Shown piece by piece: positions 1 to 9,015 of a stretch of 36,458 bases of DNA. Position 1 is the stretch's first letter. Each line of letters begins with the position of its first letter. The translations under genes were made by a program, and so were the position numbers. The stretch is from an uncultured Opitutia bacterium (GTDB lineage Bacteria > Verrucomicrobiota > Verrucomicrobiia > Opitutales > Opitutaceae), in assembly GCA_903848965.1 (NCBI GenBank), contig CAINHV010000346.1, positions 1 to 36,458 of the forward strand, written 5' to 3'. The notes below the pieces were generated by a model. The model did no database searches, had not been told where the DNA came from, and was given only the letters and a program-made list of their open reading frames with translations.

Positions 1-46
1 GGAATTTCGTCGCGCGCCCCGATTTGGTCGTCGCGCGCCCCATCTT

Positions 47-72
47 GTAGGGGCGTGCCTCGTGCACGCCCG
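47..72. repeat. REP-like palindrome, family B
   Basis: The stretch can fold on GGGCGTGC / GCACGCCC. The same 26-bp unit, with two differences, is found at 30831-30856, and a diverged inverted copy at 30797-30822, so this is a dispersed intergenic repeat. A 14-bp direct repeat (TCGTCGCGCGCCCC) sits just before it at 7-20 and 28-41. Confidence 0.6.
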
Positions 73-96
73 GCATTCCGCGCCGCGCGGAATGCC
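72..96 (-). terminator. Palindrome at the 3' end of dnaJ, possible terminator
   Basis: Perfect 11-bp arms (GGCATTCCGCG at 72-82, CGCGGAATGCC at 86-96) with a 3-nt loop touch the last base of the dnaJ stop codon. There is no U-tract on the dnaJ strand, so intrinsic termination is uncertain. It may equally be a REP element or an RNA-stabilising hairpin. Confidence 0.35.
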
Positions 97-1241
97 TAGA
101 AGAACTTCTTCGCTTTTTCGAAGAAGCTCTTGGAGGTCGGTTCGGCGGCGTCACCGCTGACGCGCGCGAATTCCTCGAGAATCTTGCGCTGCTCGCTGGT
201 AAGGGACTGGGGGACCTCAACCTGCACCCGCAGGAGTTGATCGCCCTGATTCCCACCGCGGAGGCTCGGCATGCCCTTATGGCGGAGGCGAAACGTGGTG
301 CCGCTTGGGGTGGCGGTCGGGATCTTGAGCGACGCCTTCCCGAACAAGGTCGGCACCTCGATCGTCCCGCCGAGGGTCGCGAGGGTGAACTTGATCGGGA
401 TCTCGCAGAAGAGATCCTCGCCCTGGCGCTCGAACAGCTCGTGCTCCTTGACCGAAAGCACGATGTAGAGATCTCCGGCGGTGCCGCCCGCCATCCCGGC
501 CTCGCCATTGCCGGAGGAACGCAACCGTGAGCCCGTGTCGACGCCCGGAGGAATCCGGACCGTGAGCTTGGTGTTCTTGGCCAGCCGGCCTTCGCCGCGG
601 CATTCCGTGCAAACCTTCTCGACCTTGGTGCCGGCGCCGGCGCACGTCGGACAGGTTTGCGTGAAAGTGATGATTCCGCCGGAACGACGGATCTGCCGGG
701 CGCCGCGACAGGTCGGGCAGGTGATCCGTTTTGATCCCGGTTCCGCGCCGCTGCCGTCGCAGCGCTCGCAGGTCATGGCTTTGCGGAAAGAGATCTCCTT
801 CTCGAAGCCGCTGGCGGCCTCCTCGAGGGTGATCTCGAGATCGTAGCGCAGATCGGCTCCGTCCCGGCCGCCATCGCGACTCCCGCCGAACATTTCCTCA
901 AAAACTCCGCCGCCGCCGCCACCACCACCCTGCTGGCCGAAGACCTCGCGAAAAATGTCGAAGGGATCGTGGAAGCCGCCGCCGCCCCCCGCCCCGCGCC
1001 GGCCGGCGCCGCCACCTTCGAACGCCGCCGCGCCGTAGCGATCGTAGGCCGCCCGCTTTTCCGGATCACTCAGGATCTCGTACACGTGGGAGACCTTCTT
1101 GAACATCTCCTCCGCCTCCTTGTTGCCCGGGTTTTTGTCCGGATGGAACTGCACGGCCTTCTTGCGATAGGCCTTCTTCATTTCCTCGGGGGTCACGGTC
1201 TTCGCGACGCCGAGCAGTTCGTAGTAGTCTTCCTTAACCAT
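96..1241 (-). CDS. dnaJ: Chaperone protein DnaJ (Hsp40)
   Basis: Cytoplasmic co-chaperone that delivers unfolded substrates to DnaK and stimulates its ATPase. All class I DnaJ parts are visible in 381 aa, the normal length. There is an N-terminal J domain (about 4-67) with the HPD motif at 33-35. A very Gly-rich G/F linker covers about 72-130. Four CxxCxGxG-type zinc-binding repeats begin at Cys158 ([32 protein letters not shown]); the second has lost the final Gly. The substrate-binding beta-domains follow. The ATG at 1239-1241 is the natural start because the J domain begins at once after it; the Shine-Dalgarno sequence is weak. The gene lies 110 bp downstream of grpE on the same strand, the usual stress-chaperone pairing, but dnaK is not in the window. 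Confidence 0.97.
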   Translation of the reverse strand: MVKEDYYELLGVAKTVTPEEMKKAYRKKAVQFHPDKNPGNKEAEEMFKKVSHVYEILSDPEKRAAYDRYGAAAFEGGGAGRRGAGGGGGFHDPFDIFREVFGQQGGGGGGGGVFEEMFGGSRDGGRDGADLRYDLEITLEEAASGFEKEISFRKAMTCERCDGSGAEPGSKRITCPTCRGARQIRRSGGIITFTQTCPTCAGAGTKVEKVCTECRGEGRLAKNTKLTVRIPPGVDTGSRLRSSGNGEAGMAGGTAGDLYIVLSVKEHELFERQGEDLFCEIPIKFTLATLGGTIEVPTLFGKASLKIPTATPSGTTFRLRHKGMPSLRGGNQGDQLLRVQVEVPQSLTSEQRKILEEFARVSGDAAEPTSKSFFEKAKKFF

Positions 1242-1351
1242 GAGCTAAGATGTGATTGTGAGAAGCTTCGCGCCGAAGCAACCCCGGTGGGGCCAGGGCC
1301 CCGTCGAAAACCGTTCGAGCACCGAGGGTAAGACGCAGGCGAACGCCGGAT

Positions 1352-1915
1352 TCAGGCCTTGCCCTCCAGCGGACGGCCGCTGGACACCACCACCGAGGCC
1401 GGCCGCAGCAGGCGGCCATTCAACGAATAGCCCGTGCGCACCACGGAATGGACATGTTCCTCGGGGACATCGGTGCTCGGCAGATGCGAGATCGCCTCGT
1501 GCTGGTGGGGATCGAAGGGCTGGCCGGCGGGATTGATCTCCTTGAGACCGTGCCCTGAGAGCGCGGTCTTCAACTGGGTGAGGACCATCTCGATGCCGCC
1601 CACGAGCGACTTCAAATCGGCCTTCGGCTGCTTCGCCGCGGTCAACGCCAGCGCCAGGTTGTCCACGACGGGAAAGATATCCTCCAGCACCCGGCCGGTG
1701 GCCACGGTGCGCAACTCGTCCTTCTCGCGCACGGTGCGACGACGGAAATTCTCCAAATCGGCCGCCACGCGCATGTAGCGATCGTGGTTGGCGGCGGCCT
1801 CGGCCTTCGCCTCCGCGAGGCCGGGTTCCGCGGCGCCGGCAGCAGGCGCGGGATTCCCCGCGTCCGCATGGGCAGGCGTTGGGGGCAGGGACTCGTCGGT
1901 ATCGGGCTCGGTCAT
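1352..1915 (-). CDS. grpE: Nucleotide exchange factor GrpE
   Basis: GrpE dimers release ADP from DnaK and so complete the Hsp70 cycle. The 187-aa protein has an acidic, Ala/Pro-rich disordered N-terminus (about 1-35), a long helical segment containing DLENFRRRT (dimer coiled coil), and the C-terminal beta-domain with FDPHQHEAI and the late VVRTGY segment typical of the family. The ATG at 1913-1915 gives a standard N-terminus. It is followed by dnaJ. No CIRCE operator (TTAGCACTC-N9-GAGTGCTAA) is visible upstream, so HrcA control is not supported. A weak sigma70-like pair (TTGAAG at 1956-1961, TTAGTT at 1933-1938, 17-nt spacing, read on the minus strand) lies just upstream. Confidence 0.95.
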   Translation of the reverse strand: MTEPDTDESLPPTPAHADAGNPAPAAGAAEPGLAEAKAEAAANHDRYMRVAADLENFRRRTVREKDELRTVATGRVLEDIFPVVDNLALALTAAKQPKADLKSLVGGIEMVLTQLKTALSGHGLKEINPAGQPFDPHQHEAISHLPSTDVPEEHVHSVVRTGYSLNGRLLRPASVVVSSGRPLEGKA

Positions 1916-2024
1916 AATGAAAAAGGGCGCTGAACTAACTACGACTTTGAGGTTTCTTCAAGTCTGCCGGTCAGCAGATGAACGCGGAGCCTGCCCGAGG
2001 AGAGCGGAATCGGACCCAAACGGA

Positions 2025-2099
2025 TTAACCACGAAGGCACGAAGACACAGAGAAAGCCGGGGCGGGTTCCGCTTCGTGCCTTCGTGTCTTCGTGGTTAA
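2025..2099. repeat. CACGAAGGCACGAAGACAC-type inverted repeat
   Basis: The left arm (2025-2050) starts TTAACCACGAAG and the right arm (2072-2099) ends CTTCGTGGTTAA. Both arms are built from CGAAG units. The 26-bp left arm is repeated identically at 13920-13945. It fills the space between manA and grpE. Confidence 0.75.
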
Positions 2100-2115
2100 A
2101 CCTCTGGAGAACCAG

Positions 2116-3093
2116 TCAACCCGCGAAATTCTCCGTCACGAGCAGGATCGTCGTGCCCTCGGCCGTGAAGGTGAAGGCGCCGGCATAGGGCACCAGGACG
2201 TTGTCACCGCGTGCCAGCGTCTGGCCAAAGGGCGACCGCGTTCCGGTCCCTTCCGGCGTCACCCGCAACGATCCCGTCGGCACGCTAAGGATCCGCGGCT
2301 GCTCGCCGGCCCGGAGGTGGACGCGTTCGCCCGCGCCGAGCACGACGCGGCGAATACGGAACTCCGCACACTCCGCAATCACGCCCGAGGTCGGCGCGGC
2401 GCGCAGCGGGGCCGGTTCGAAGTCGGTCCAATCGATCGACCGCAGGGACTGCGCGAGATGGAGCGGCCGCGGCAGCCCGTCGAGCCCGACACGTCCCCAA
2501 TCGTACACCCGATATGTCGTGTCCGAGTTCTGCTGGATCTCGAGGATGAGGTTGCCGGCGTCGATCGCATGCACCTGGCCACTATGCACGAGGAGGGAAT
2601 CGCCCGCGGCGACCGGAAACCGATGGACGCATTGCTCCACGGCGTTGGCCGCCACCGCGGCTTCGAACTGCGCCCGGGTGACGCCACGTCGGAGGCCCAC
2701 GATCAACGCCGCGCCGGGCGCAGTCTGCGCGATGTACCAATTCTCAGTCTTCGGCTCGCCGCGCAAATCGCCGGCGACGGCCGACGGCGGGTGCACCTGC
2801 AGGCTGAGCCGCTCGCGACAATCGAGCCATTTCACCAGGATGGGGAAAGGCGCACCTAACCGCCAGGCCGGGCCCATGACATCGGCGCCATACCGCGCCA
2901 GAATCGCGCGCAAGGACTGGCCGTTAAGCAACCCGCCCTCAGCGATCGACTGGGCCTCGGAGCGATCCACGATCTCCCAGCTCTCGCCGATCGGATCGTT
3001 GGCGGGCAGCCGGCGGCCGAGAGCCGTTTCGAACGCGCGTCCACCCCACACCCGTTCCTGGTAGAGAGGCTGAAAACGAAGGAGTTCGCGCAT
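2116..3093 (-). CDS. manA: Mannose-6-phosphate isomerase, class I
   Basis: Zinc-dependent cytoplasmic enzyme that interconverts mannose-6-phosphate and fructose-6-phosphate, linking glycolysis to GDP-mannose supply. Visible family motifs are VWGG near the N-terminus, GESWE, the metal-binding LSLQVHPP, KTENWY, the second metal His in HSGQVHAI, and EIQQNSDTTYRVYDW. The 325 aa match the short bacterial class I form, with a C-terminal cupin half ending TTILLVTENFAG. An in-frame TTG at 3097-3099 would add two residues; the ATG at 3091-3093 is preferred. It is divergent from ftsK across about 100 bp. The operon context (grpE and dnaJ downstream, about 200 bp away beyond a repeat) gives no functional link. 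Confidence 0.93.
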   Translation of the reverse strand: MRELLRFQPLYQERVWGGRAFETALGRRLPANDPIGESWEIVDRSEAQSIAEGGLLNGQSLRAILARYGADVMGPAWRLGAPFPILVKWLDCRERLSLQVHPPSAVAGDLRGEPKTENWYIAQTAPGAALIVGLRRGVTRAQFEAAVAANAVEQCVHRFPVAAGDSLLVHSGQVHAIDAGNLILEIQQNSDTTYRVYDWGRVGLDGLPRPLHLAQSLRSIDWTDFEPAPLRAAPTSGVIAECAEFRIRRVVLGAGERVHLRAGEQPRILSVPTGSLRVTPEGTGTRSPFGQTLARGDNVLVPYAGAFTFTAEGTTILLVTENFAG

Positions 3094-3110
3094 CTGCAAA
3101 GTGGAGTTTC

Positions 3111-3139
3111 TTGTGAAAATAAAGCTGGGGGTTTACATT
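3111..3139 (+). promoter_or_regulatory. Candidate sigma70-type promoter for ftsK
   Basis: TTGTGA (3111-3116) and TACATT (3134-3139) are separated by exactly 17 nt, each matching the consensus at four of six positions. The region is more AT-rich than its surroundings and lies about 58 nt upstream of the chosen ftsK ATG. Its position argues against the GTG at 3101 as translation start. Prediction by eye only. Confidence 0.35.
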
Positions 3140-3196
3140 TACCCACCCACCTCGTTAGCGTGGAATCTGCTCCAGTTTTGCAGCTGGCCCACACAA

Positions 3197-5683
3197 ATGC
3201 CCAAGGCAGAGACTTCAAACTCAAACGACGGCCCATCTTTTCAGGCGCCGCGTTATCGTCCAAACTGGCCGGCGGCAATCGGTTGCTTCCTCGTCGCAAC
3301 GTGGCTCACGGTCGCGTTCTTCGATTTCACACCGCAACAAAGCACGTTTCACACGACGAGCCCGGCAGCCAGCAATGTGGCGGGCGGCTGGGGCGCCAAC
3401 ATTTCCTGGATCTCGTTTTATAGTCTCGGCATCGCGACGTGGTGGTTGCCCGTCTTCCTCTTCTGGCTGGTGTATCTGGCCGTCCGCAGCTCGAAGCACC
3501 TGACCACCTCGCGGCTGATCGGCATGATGCTCAGCGTCGTGACGTTCGCCGGGCTCGCGGCGATGCTTGAGGGTTTCAAGGAGAGCGATTACTTTCCGAA
3601 GGCGCTGGGCGGCTTCGCGGGACACTTGGTTTATCAAAGCGGCCTGCAGAAGCCACTCGGCACGTTCGGCGCCGGCCTGCTGATGGGCACGCTATACCTT
3701 TCGAGCCTGCTCTTCGTTTTCACGAAGGATATCGGCACCGAGATCGAGAAGATGCTGACGAACTTCGGCCAGTGGCGCGCCGATCGCGCGAAGGCCCAGC
3801 TGGAAGCCGCGGAGCTGCGGCGCAAGGAAAAGGAGGCGATGGCGAAGCAGAAGACCGCTGCAGCCGTGATTGCCGCCGCGACTCCCGCCGCCGCTTCGCA
3901 GTCCACGCCACCGATCGGCGGCGCCATCGGCCCGTCGGGCCGCAAGACCTTCGTGCCGAAGTCGGCCGAGGATCCGCTGTCGCGTCCTGCGGCGCCGCGC
4001 TCCAATGAGCCCTCGCTGGCCGTCGCCCCGCCCCCGGTAAAACCGGAATCCAAGCCGGCCGTGAAACTCGCGACCGAGACGCGGGCGGCGGTCGAGCCCA
4101 AGGCCGCGGCTCCGGCCAAGATCGAGCTCAACATCGTCAAGCCCGAGGAAACCAAGAAAGCCAAGATCACCGCCAGCCCGAGCGACGACAAGGACTACAT
4201 CCGGTTTCCGCTGACGGAATTGAAGGAGCGCGCGCCGGTTTCGGCCGCGGACAGCGAAGAAGAGCACCGCCAGAACGCGGAGAATCTCCTGCGGATCCTG
4301 AGCGAGTTCGGCGTCGAGGTGACCCTCGGCGAAATCTACGCCGGACCGGTCATCACCCGTTATGAAGTCGTGCCGGCGGCCGGCGTGCGGGTCGAAAAAA
4401 TCTCGGGCCTCGACAAGAACATCGCCCTGGGCATGCGCGCCCAGTCGGTGCGCATCCTGGCCCCGATCCCCGGCAAGGCCGCGGTCGGCGTCGAGGTGCC
4501 GAATCGAAATCCGACCGCGGTCGGCCTGCGCGAGATTCTCGAAAGCGAGGACTGGGCCTCGAGCAAGGCCGAGTTGCCCATCGCGCTCGGCAAAGACGTG
4601 TCAGGCAAGCCGCTGGTGTCCGATCTCACCAAGATGCCCCATCTGCTGATCGCGGGTGCCACGGGCTCGGGCAAATCGGTTTGCATCAACTCGATCATCG
4701 CGTCGCTGGTCTACTCCCGCGGACCGAAGGACCTGCGGCTGATCATGGTCGATCCGAAGGTCGTCGAGCTAAAGATCTTCAATTCGCTGCCGCACATGCT
4801 GATTCCGGTCGTGACCGAACCGAAGAAGGTCCCCGGCGCGCTCAAGTGGCTGCTCGGCGAGATGGAGCAGCGCTACCAGATCTTTGCCAAGGTCAACGTC
4901 CGCAACATCGGCGGCTTCAACAACCGCAAGAAGGAAGCCCCGGATCCGCTGCCGCCCGCGCAGCCGGAACTGGCGGGCGTCGCCGTCACCGACATCGAAG
5001 TCCCCGAGCGCATGCCGTACATCGTCGCCATCATCGACGAGCTGGCCGACTTGATGATGATCGCCCCGGCAGAAATCGAAACCAGCATCGCGCGGCTGGC
5101 CCAGCTCGCGCGCGCCGCCGGCATTCATCTCATCATCGCGACGCAGCGGCCGTCGGTGAACGTCATCACCGGCGTCATCAAGGCCAACCTGCCCGCCCGC
5201 ATCGCGTTCCAAGTCGCGTCCCAGGTCGACTCCCGGACCATCCTCGATGGCAAGGGCGCGGAGACCCTCATTGGTCGCGGCGACATGCTTTTCACCCCGC
5301 CCGGCACCTCGAAGCTCGTGCGGGCACAGGGTGCGTTCGTGGCCGACGAGGAAGTGTCCGCCATCGTCGAATACCTGAAAAAGAACGGCCCGCCGCAATA
5401 CGCGCAATCCGTCCAGCAACAGATCGATCGCGCGGCTCGCGAAGCGGATGACGAGGAGGATGGCGAGGGCAGCGATCTCGGGGACGACGACGAGTTGTAT
5501 CACCAGGCGCTTGACGTCCTGAAGTCGACCAAGCGTGCCAGCACCTCGATGCTCCAGCGCCGGCTGCGGATCGGTTACAACCGCGCCGCCCGGATCATGG
5601 AGATCATGGAAGAGAAGGGCATTGTGGGGCCCGAGAACGGCTCGAGCCCGCGCGAGATTCTCCAGGATCTGGATGCGCTTTGA
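3197..5683 (+). CDS. ftsK: DNA translocase FtsK/SpoIIIE
   Basis: Septum-anchored hexameric ATPase that pumps chromosomal DNA during division and helps resolve dimers. From the ATG at 3197 the protein has 828 aa. An N-terminal membrane part carries four hydrophobic segments (AIGCFLVATWLTVAFF, the Trp-rich pair around SLGIATWWLPVFLFW, LIGMMLSVVTFAGLAAML, FGAGLLMGTLYLSSLLFVF). An Ala/Pro/Lys linker (about 190-330) follows. The motor domain has Walker A GATGSGKS near 486 and Walker B VAIIDELADLMM near 610. The C-terminal gamma winged-helix domain (about 764-828, ending SSPREILQDLDAL) normally reads KOPS-like sequences. An in-frame GTG at 3101 would add 32 residues, but these overlap the predicted promoter and look unlike FtsK N-termini. 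The RodZ-like gene follows 98 bp later. Confidence 0.95.
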   Translation: MPKAETSNSNDGPSFQAPRYRPNWPAAIGCFLVATWLTVAFFDFTPQQSTFHTTSPAASNVAGGWGANISWISFYSLGIATWWLPVFLFWLVYLAVRSSKHLTTSRLIGMMLSVVTFAGLAAMLEGFKESDYFPKALGGFAGHLVYQSGLQKPLGTFGAGLLMGTLYLSSLLFVFTKDIGTEIEKMLTNFGQWRADRAKAQLEAAELRRKEKEAMAKQKTAAAVIAAATPAAASQSTPPIGGAIGPSGRKTFVPKSAEDPLSRPAAPRSNEPSLAVAPPPVKPESKPAVKLATETRAAVEPKAAAPAKIELNIVKPEETKKAKITASPSDDKDYIRFPLTELKERAPVSAADSEEEHRQNAENLLRILSEFGVEVTLGEIYAGPVITRYEVVPAAGVRVEKISGLDKNIALGMRAQSVRILAPIPGKAAVGVEVPNRNPTAVGLREILESEDWASSKAELPIALGKDVSGKPLVSDLTKMPHLLIAGATGSGKSVCINSIIASLVYSRGPKDLRLIMVDPKVVELKIFNSLPHMLIPVVTEPKKVPGALKWLLGEMEQRYQIFAKVNVRNIGGFNNRKKEAPDPLPPAQPELAGVAVTDIEVPERMPYIVAIIDELADLMMIAPAEIETSIARLAQLARAAGIHLIIATQRPSVNVITGVIKANLPARIAFQVASQVDSRTILDGKGAETLIGRGDMLFTPPGTSKLVRAQGAFVADEEVSAIVEYLKKNGPPQYAQSVQQQIDRAAREADDEEDGEGSDLGDDDELYHQALDVLKSTKRASTSMLQRRLRIGYNRAARIMEIMEEKGIVGPENGSSPREILQDLDAL

Positions 5684-5781
5684 TTCCCAGCCGGCAAGTG
5701 CGCCGCGAAATTCGCGTTCCCAGCCCGGCGATCGCTGACTTCCTCCTTCCCACCCTCCCCTAATTACCCTAACTCACCCCT

Positions 5782-6633
5782 ATGCAGACCATCGGCGAAC
5801 GGCTTGAGGAAGCTCGCAAGAAAAAGGGCATCTCCATCCGCGAAGCGGCCGAGGCGACAAAAATCCGGGGTGACTATTTACAGAAGTTCGAGGCCAACAC
5901 CTTCGACATCGGGCTGACGGAAATCTACACGCGCGGCTTCCTGCGCAACTACTCGAACTTTCTGAAGCTGCCGGCCGATCGAATCGTCAACGACTACGCC
6001 GCACTCGGCCGCAGCGAGGTGCGGCCGCGGCAGCCCAGCCGTGAGGTTTATGGCCGGATGGACATCTCGGTGGCCAGCGCCGGCGAGGCCGAGGATCGGG
6101 CGGAGCCCCCCGCGGAGGCCGCCGTCGCCGACGGGCCCGGCCGCGCCCAGAGCGCGCCACGCGTTTCCCGGGGTGGCACGGCGCTTCCCACCGGACCCGA
6201 CCCGGCATTGGTTTTCAAATACATGAAGTGGGGTGGCATTGGCCTCGTGGCCTTGATCAGCCTCTTCATCCTCAAAGCCCTCTTCACCGGCAACAGTCCG
6301 GCGCCGGCTCCCACCCGCCCGACCGCGGCCGTGAACAGCCCCGCGCCCGCCGTAAATCAGGCGCCGAGCGGCCCGCAGACCTACTCGCTCGTCGCCCTCG
6401 ACACCGCCTTCGTCCGGGTCACGCACCGCATTGGCGCCGACACGGACGGCGAGGAAATCTTCAAGGGCACTCTGGCCAAGGGCCAGAGCCAGGTGATCCC
6501 CTGGAGCGGCCCGCAGAATGTCTGGGCCAGCGCCGGCGAGAACGTCCAATTGGAGTTCAACGGCAAGCGCTTCCCCATTGGCTTCACCGGCTACGGCCAC
6601 GGCCACATGCAGGAACCGCCGGCGCGGAAATAG
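5782..6633 (+). CDS. RodZ-like helix-turn-helix membrane protein
   Basis: The N-terminal 70 residues form a Cro/C1-type HTH_25 domain (TIGERLEEARKKKGISIREA, then YLQKFEANTF and YTRGFLRNY), the cytoplasmic part of RodZ that binds MreB in other bacteria. A linker rich in Ala, Pro and Arg follows. A single TM segment (WGGIGLVALISLFILKALF, about 149-168) comes next, then a Pro/Ala stretch and a periplasmic domain of about 90 residues resembling DUF4115 (VRVTHRI, GTLAKGQSQVIPW, ENVQLEFNGKRFP). The architecture and 283-aa length fit RodZ, a cell-shape factor, and adjacency to ftsK fits a cell-envelope role. Assignment rests on domain order; MreB interaction is inferred. Start ATG at 5782. Confidence 0.82.
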   Translation: MQTIGERLEEARKKKGISIREAAEATKIRGDYLQKFEANTFDIGLTEIYTRGFLRNYSNFLKLPADRIVNDYAALGRSEVRPRQPSREVYGRMDISVASAGEAEDRAEPPAEAAVADGPGRAQSAPRVSRGGTALPTGPDPALVFKYMKWGGIGLVALISLFILKALFTGNSPAPAPTRPTAAVNSPAPAVNQAPSGPQTYSLVALDTAFVRVTHRIGADTDGEEIFKGTLAKGQSQVIPWSGPQNVWASAGENVQLEFNGKRFPIGFTGYGHGHMQEPPARK

Positions 6634-6638
6634 CCGGG

Positions 6639-6875
6639 CTTCCGCCTAAAGGCGGAACTACGAGCGGAAGGCCCGGGGAGGGCGCAGCAAGACTGCGCCC
6701 CTACGACCGAGAATCGATAGAGGTAATCCCAGCGGAGCGTGTCCGAGTGGCACGGGTCTCCCGACCCGTGTAGTCCGTTCGGAATCCCGGTTCATGGGTG
6801 TGGAGACCCATGCCACGCCCTGACGGCACAGCCCGACTCCTCCGCCGTTCTGCAGGGGCGCAGCTTCCTGCGCCC
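6639..6875. repeat. Cluster of three REP-like palindrome families
   Basis: This gap of about 260 bp without a gene holds four hairpins. CTTCCGCCTAAAGGCGGAAC is at 6639-6658 (family C, also at the window end). GGGCGCAG/CTGCGCCC is at 6680-6700 and again at 6856-6875 (family D). A family A pair lies between: GTGGCACGGGTCTCCCGACC at 6747 onward, facing the inverted CATGGGTGTGGAGACCCATG at 6793 onward. Family A recurs at 14347-14423. The symmetric order D-A-A'-D resembles a compound BIME-like unit. Confidence 0.7.
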
Positions 6876-6892
6876 TAACGTCCGCGAACGGT

Positions 6893-7519
6893 TCAGCGCA
6901 GGCCAACCGGCGTGCCGAGCACTTCACGCAACACGATCGCGCGCCGCAGGCTTTCCGGCCGGCGCAAATCCCCGAGCAAGTTCGCCCGCGACACGATTCG
7001 TCGCGCGGTGTCGGACCGCGCGGTCGTGGCAGCGTCCGCCGCCACGTGCACCGCCCGCCGGCGCACGAGTTCGCGCGTCTCGGCCAGCTGCCGCATCTGC
7101 TCGGCCAGTTCGCTTTGCCGCTCGAGCTCGGCGTTGCGCTGCTCGATGGCGGGCCGCGCCAACGTCGGCGCGGGTACCGGCGCCACATCGCGCTCGAAGG
7201 TGGCCTGCCGGCGCTTAAACGGTCCATCCACGCTGTCGGCGGGAATGGGCATCGTCTCGGCGGCGATCACCGGCGGAAGTTCGTCCGGCTCCGTCAGCGA
7301 GCCCGGCGCGCCTTCCGTTTGCCCGCGCCGCGCGGCGATCGTGCGACGGAGGCGCTCCTGGATTTCGCGCACGCGCCGTTGTTCCGAGCTCTCGTCGAAC
7401 TCCTCCTCGTGCTCCGCTTGGGCGGTGCGTGACTTCAGCACGGCGCGCCCGATCTGGAAGATCGCCACGACGACGAACACCAGCACCGGCAGCTTTTCCA
7501 TCAACCATTCCAGCGTCAT
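6893..7519 (-). CDS. Conserved-looking membrane-anchored protein of unknown function in the floA operon
   Basis: The 208-aa product starts with one hydrophobic segment (about 9-24, LPVLVFVVVAIFQIG), which should anchor it in the membrane with a long cytoplasmic tail. The tail is charged, with Glu/Arg-rich helical stretches (EEEFDESSEQRRVREIQERL and later AIEQRNAELERQSELAEQMR, which look coiled-coil), separated by a Pro-rich linker. The C-terminus (RRPESLRRAIVLREVLGTPV) looks like a short conserved amphipathic module. No enzyme motif was recognised. It is the last gene of the nfeD-nfeD-floA transcript, 18 bp after floA, so a role at FloA membrane microdomains is plausible but inferred. Codon usage matches the neighbours, and the only ATG near the TM segment is at 7517-7519. 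Confidence 0.8.
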   Translation of the reverse strand: MTLEWLMEKLPVLVFVVVAIFQIGRAVLKSRTAQAEHEEEFDESSEQRRVREIQERLRRTIAARRGQTEGAPGSLTEPDELPPVIAAETMPIPADSVDGPFKRRQATFERDVAPVPAPTLARPAIEQRNAELERQSELAEQMRQLAETRELVRRRAVHVAADAATTARSDTARRIVSRANLLGDLRRPESLRRAIVLREVLGTPVGLR

Positions 7520-7537
7520 GGCGGGGAGGAGTCCGGC

Positions 7538-8542
7538 TTACTTTTTGTCCTCGGGATGCGCGATCGACTGGCGCATCGAGGAGTCGGCTTGGACGTTCTC
7601 CAGCTTGTAATAGTCCATCACGCCGAGCCGGCCGGAGCGAAGCGCCTCGGCCATCGCGAGCGGCACCTGCGCCTGCGCCTCGACGACCTTGGCCTGCATC
7701 TCCTGCACGCGGGCCCGCATTTCCTGCTCCACCGCCACGGCGGCGGCGCGACGAATTTCGGCCTGAGCCTGCGCCATGTTCTTGTTCGCCTCGGCCTGCG
7801 CCTCCTGGAGTTTCGCGCCGACGTTCTCGCCGACATCCACGTCGGCGATGTCGATCGAGAGAATCTCGAAGGCTGAGCCGACATCGAGGCCGCGCGCGAG
7901 CACGGTCTTGGAAATGCTGTCCGGCGACTCGAGGACCTGCTTGTAGCTCTCGGCGGAGCCAATGGTCGAAACGATGCCCTCGCCCACGCGGGCGATGATC
8001 GTATCCTCCTTGGCACCGCCGACGAAACGATCGAGGTGCGAACGCACGGTGACGCGCGCCTTCACCTTCACCTGAATGCCGTCCTTCGCGACGCCGTCGA
8101 TGGTCGTCCGGCCGCTGTCGGGATTGGGGCAGTCGATCACCTTGGGATCGACGGAGGTGCGCACGGCCTCGACGACGCTCTTGTTCGAGCCCTTGGTGGC
8201 GAGGTCGATGGCGCAGGCGCGATCCCAGTTGAGCGCGATCCCGGCCTTCTGGGCGGCGACGAGCGCCTGAACCGTAGGCACGACATTACCACCGGCGAGA
8301 TAGTGCGCGGCGACGCGGTCGGCCTCGAGCGGGATGCCGGCCTTGACGGCGGTGATGCGGGCATCGACGACGAGGTTGTAGGGCACGCCGCCGAGGCGCA
8401 TGCCGAGCAGGTTAAGCACGCTCACCGGCGCGCCGTTCAGCCGGGCCTTCAGCCACACCCCGATGAACGAGATAAAGACCGCGAAGACGACGAATGCGAC
8501 GATGGCAACGGGGACCAGGATAATCAGAGGCAGGTTGTTCAT
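7538..8542 (-). CDS. floA: Flotillin-like protein FloA
   Basis: SPFH-family scaffold (UPF0365/YqfA group) that forms membrane microdomains and affects membrane fluidity and signalling. The 334-aa protein begins with a hydrophobic hairpin (about 5-32, [20 protein letters not shown]). The hallmark FloA sequences [32 protein letters not shown] and [19 protein letters not shown] follow. The SPFH core contains [18 protein letters not shown] and is followed by the long Ala/Glu/Gln coiled coil ([20 protein letters not shown]). The C-terminus ends [20 protein letters not shown], also typical. Its ATG overlaps the TGA of the short nfeD by 4 bp, indicating translational coupling, and nfeD next to floA is the known partnership. 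Confidence 0.95.
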   Translation of the reverse strand: MNNLPLIILVPVAIVAFVVFAVFISFIGVWLKARLNGAPVSVLNLLGMRLGGVPYNLVVDARITAVKAGIPLEADRVAAHYLAGGNVVPTVQALVAAQKAGIALNWDRACAIDLATKGSNKSVVEAVRTSVDPKVIDCPNPDSGRTTIDGVAKDGIQVKVKARVTVRSHLDRFVGGAKEDTIIARVGEGIVSTIGSAESYKQVLESPDSISKTVLARGLDVGSAFEILSIDIADVDVGENVGAKLQEAQAEANKNMAQAQAEIRRAAAVAVEQEMRARVQEMQAKVVEAQAQVPLAMAEALRSGRLGVMDYYKLENVQADSSMRQSIAHPEDKK

Positions 8543-9015
8543 AGCTGTTTGGATTCGGAAACAATGAGACGGAAATTATCGACGCCGATGACGGTGAGGC
8601 TCGCTCCCGTCGGGGCGTGCCCCGTGCGGCTGAAAGCTTCATAACGCTTGCCGGCAACGGTCACGAAGCCCGTGGGAACCAGCGGCGTGAGCGCCACGGC
8701 GGACTGACCGACGACCTCGGCCGCGACGGCGGGCGGCGGCTGCGACTGCGAGTCGATGGTGGCCTCGATCACCATCGTCCGGCCCAGCCGGGTCCGCGGC
8801 AGCCAGACCAACTCGGCATAGAGCATCGCGCCGAGCAGCAGCATCGCCCCGATGCTCGCCAGCGAACCGCCGCCGACTCCAAATTCCGAAAACGCGAGGC
8901 CGGCGCCGCCGGCGAGCGCGAGTCCGCCCATGACGCCCGCGATTCCACCCGGGAGGAAAACCTCGGCTGCCAGCAGGACACTGCCGACAACGAACAGCAG
9001 CACGACGGCGGTCAT
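8539..9015 (-). CDS. Short NfeD-like membrane protein with OB-fold
   Basis: The 158-aa product has two or three N-terminal TM segments ([55 protein letters not shown]). A soluble beta-rich C-terminal domain of the NfeD OB-fold type follows ([48 protein letters not shown]). Such NfeD1b-type proteins work beside flotillins. The upstream reading frame is open much further, but the ATG at 9013-9015 overlaps the stop of the long nfeD by 4 bp and starts directly at the first TM segment. Its own stop overlaps floA by 4 bp, so all three genes are translationally coupled. Confidence 0.9.
   Translation of the reverse strand: MTAVVLLFVVGSVLLAAEVFLPGGIAGVMGGLALAGGAGLAFSEFGVGGGSLASIGAMLLLGAMLYAELVWLPRTRLGRTMVIEATIDSQSQPPPAVAAEVVGQSAVALTPLVPTGFVTVAGKRYEAFSRTGHAPTGASLTVIGVDNFRLIVSESKQL

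Noticed and set aside
1916-2024. CIRCE operator upstream of grpE
   Set aside because: No TTAGCACTC-N9-GAGTGCTAA-like sequence was found on either strand.
6639-6875. CRISPR array
   Set aside because: Repeats are palindromes of different families with unequal spacing; there are no regular direct repeats with spacers and no cas genes.
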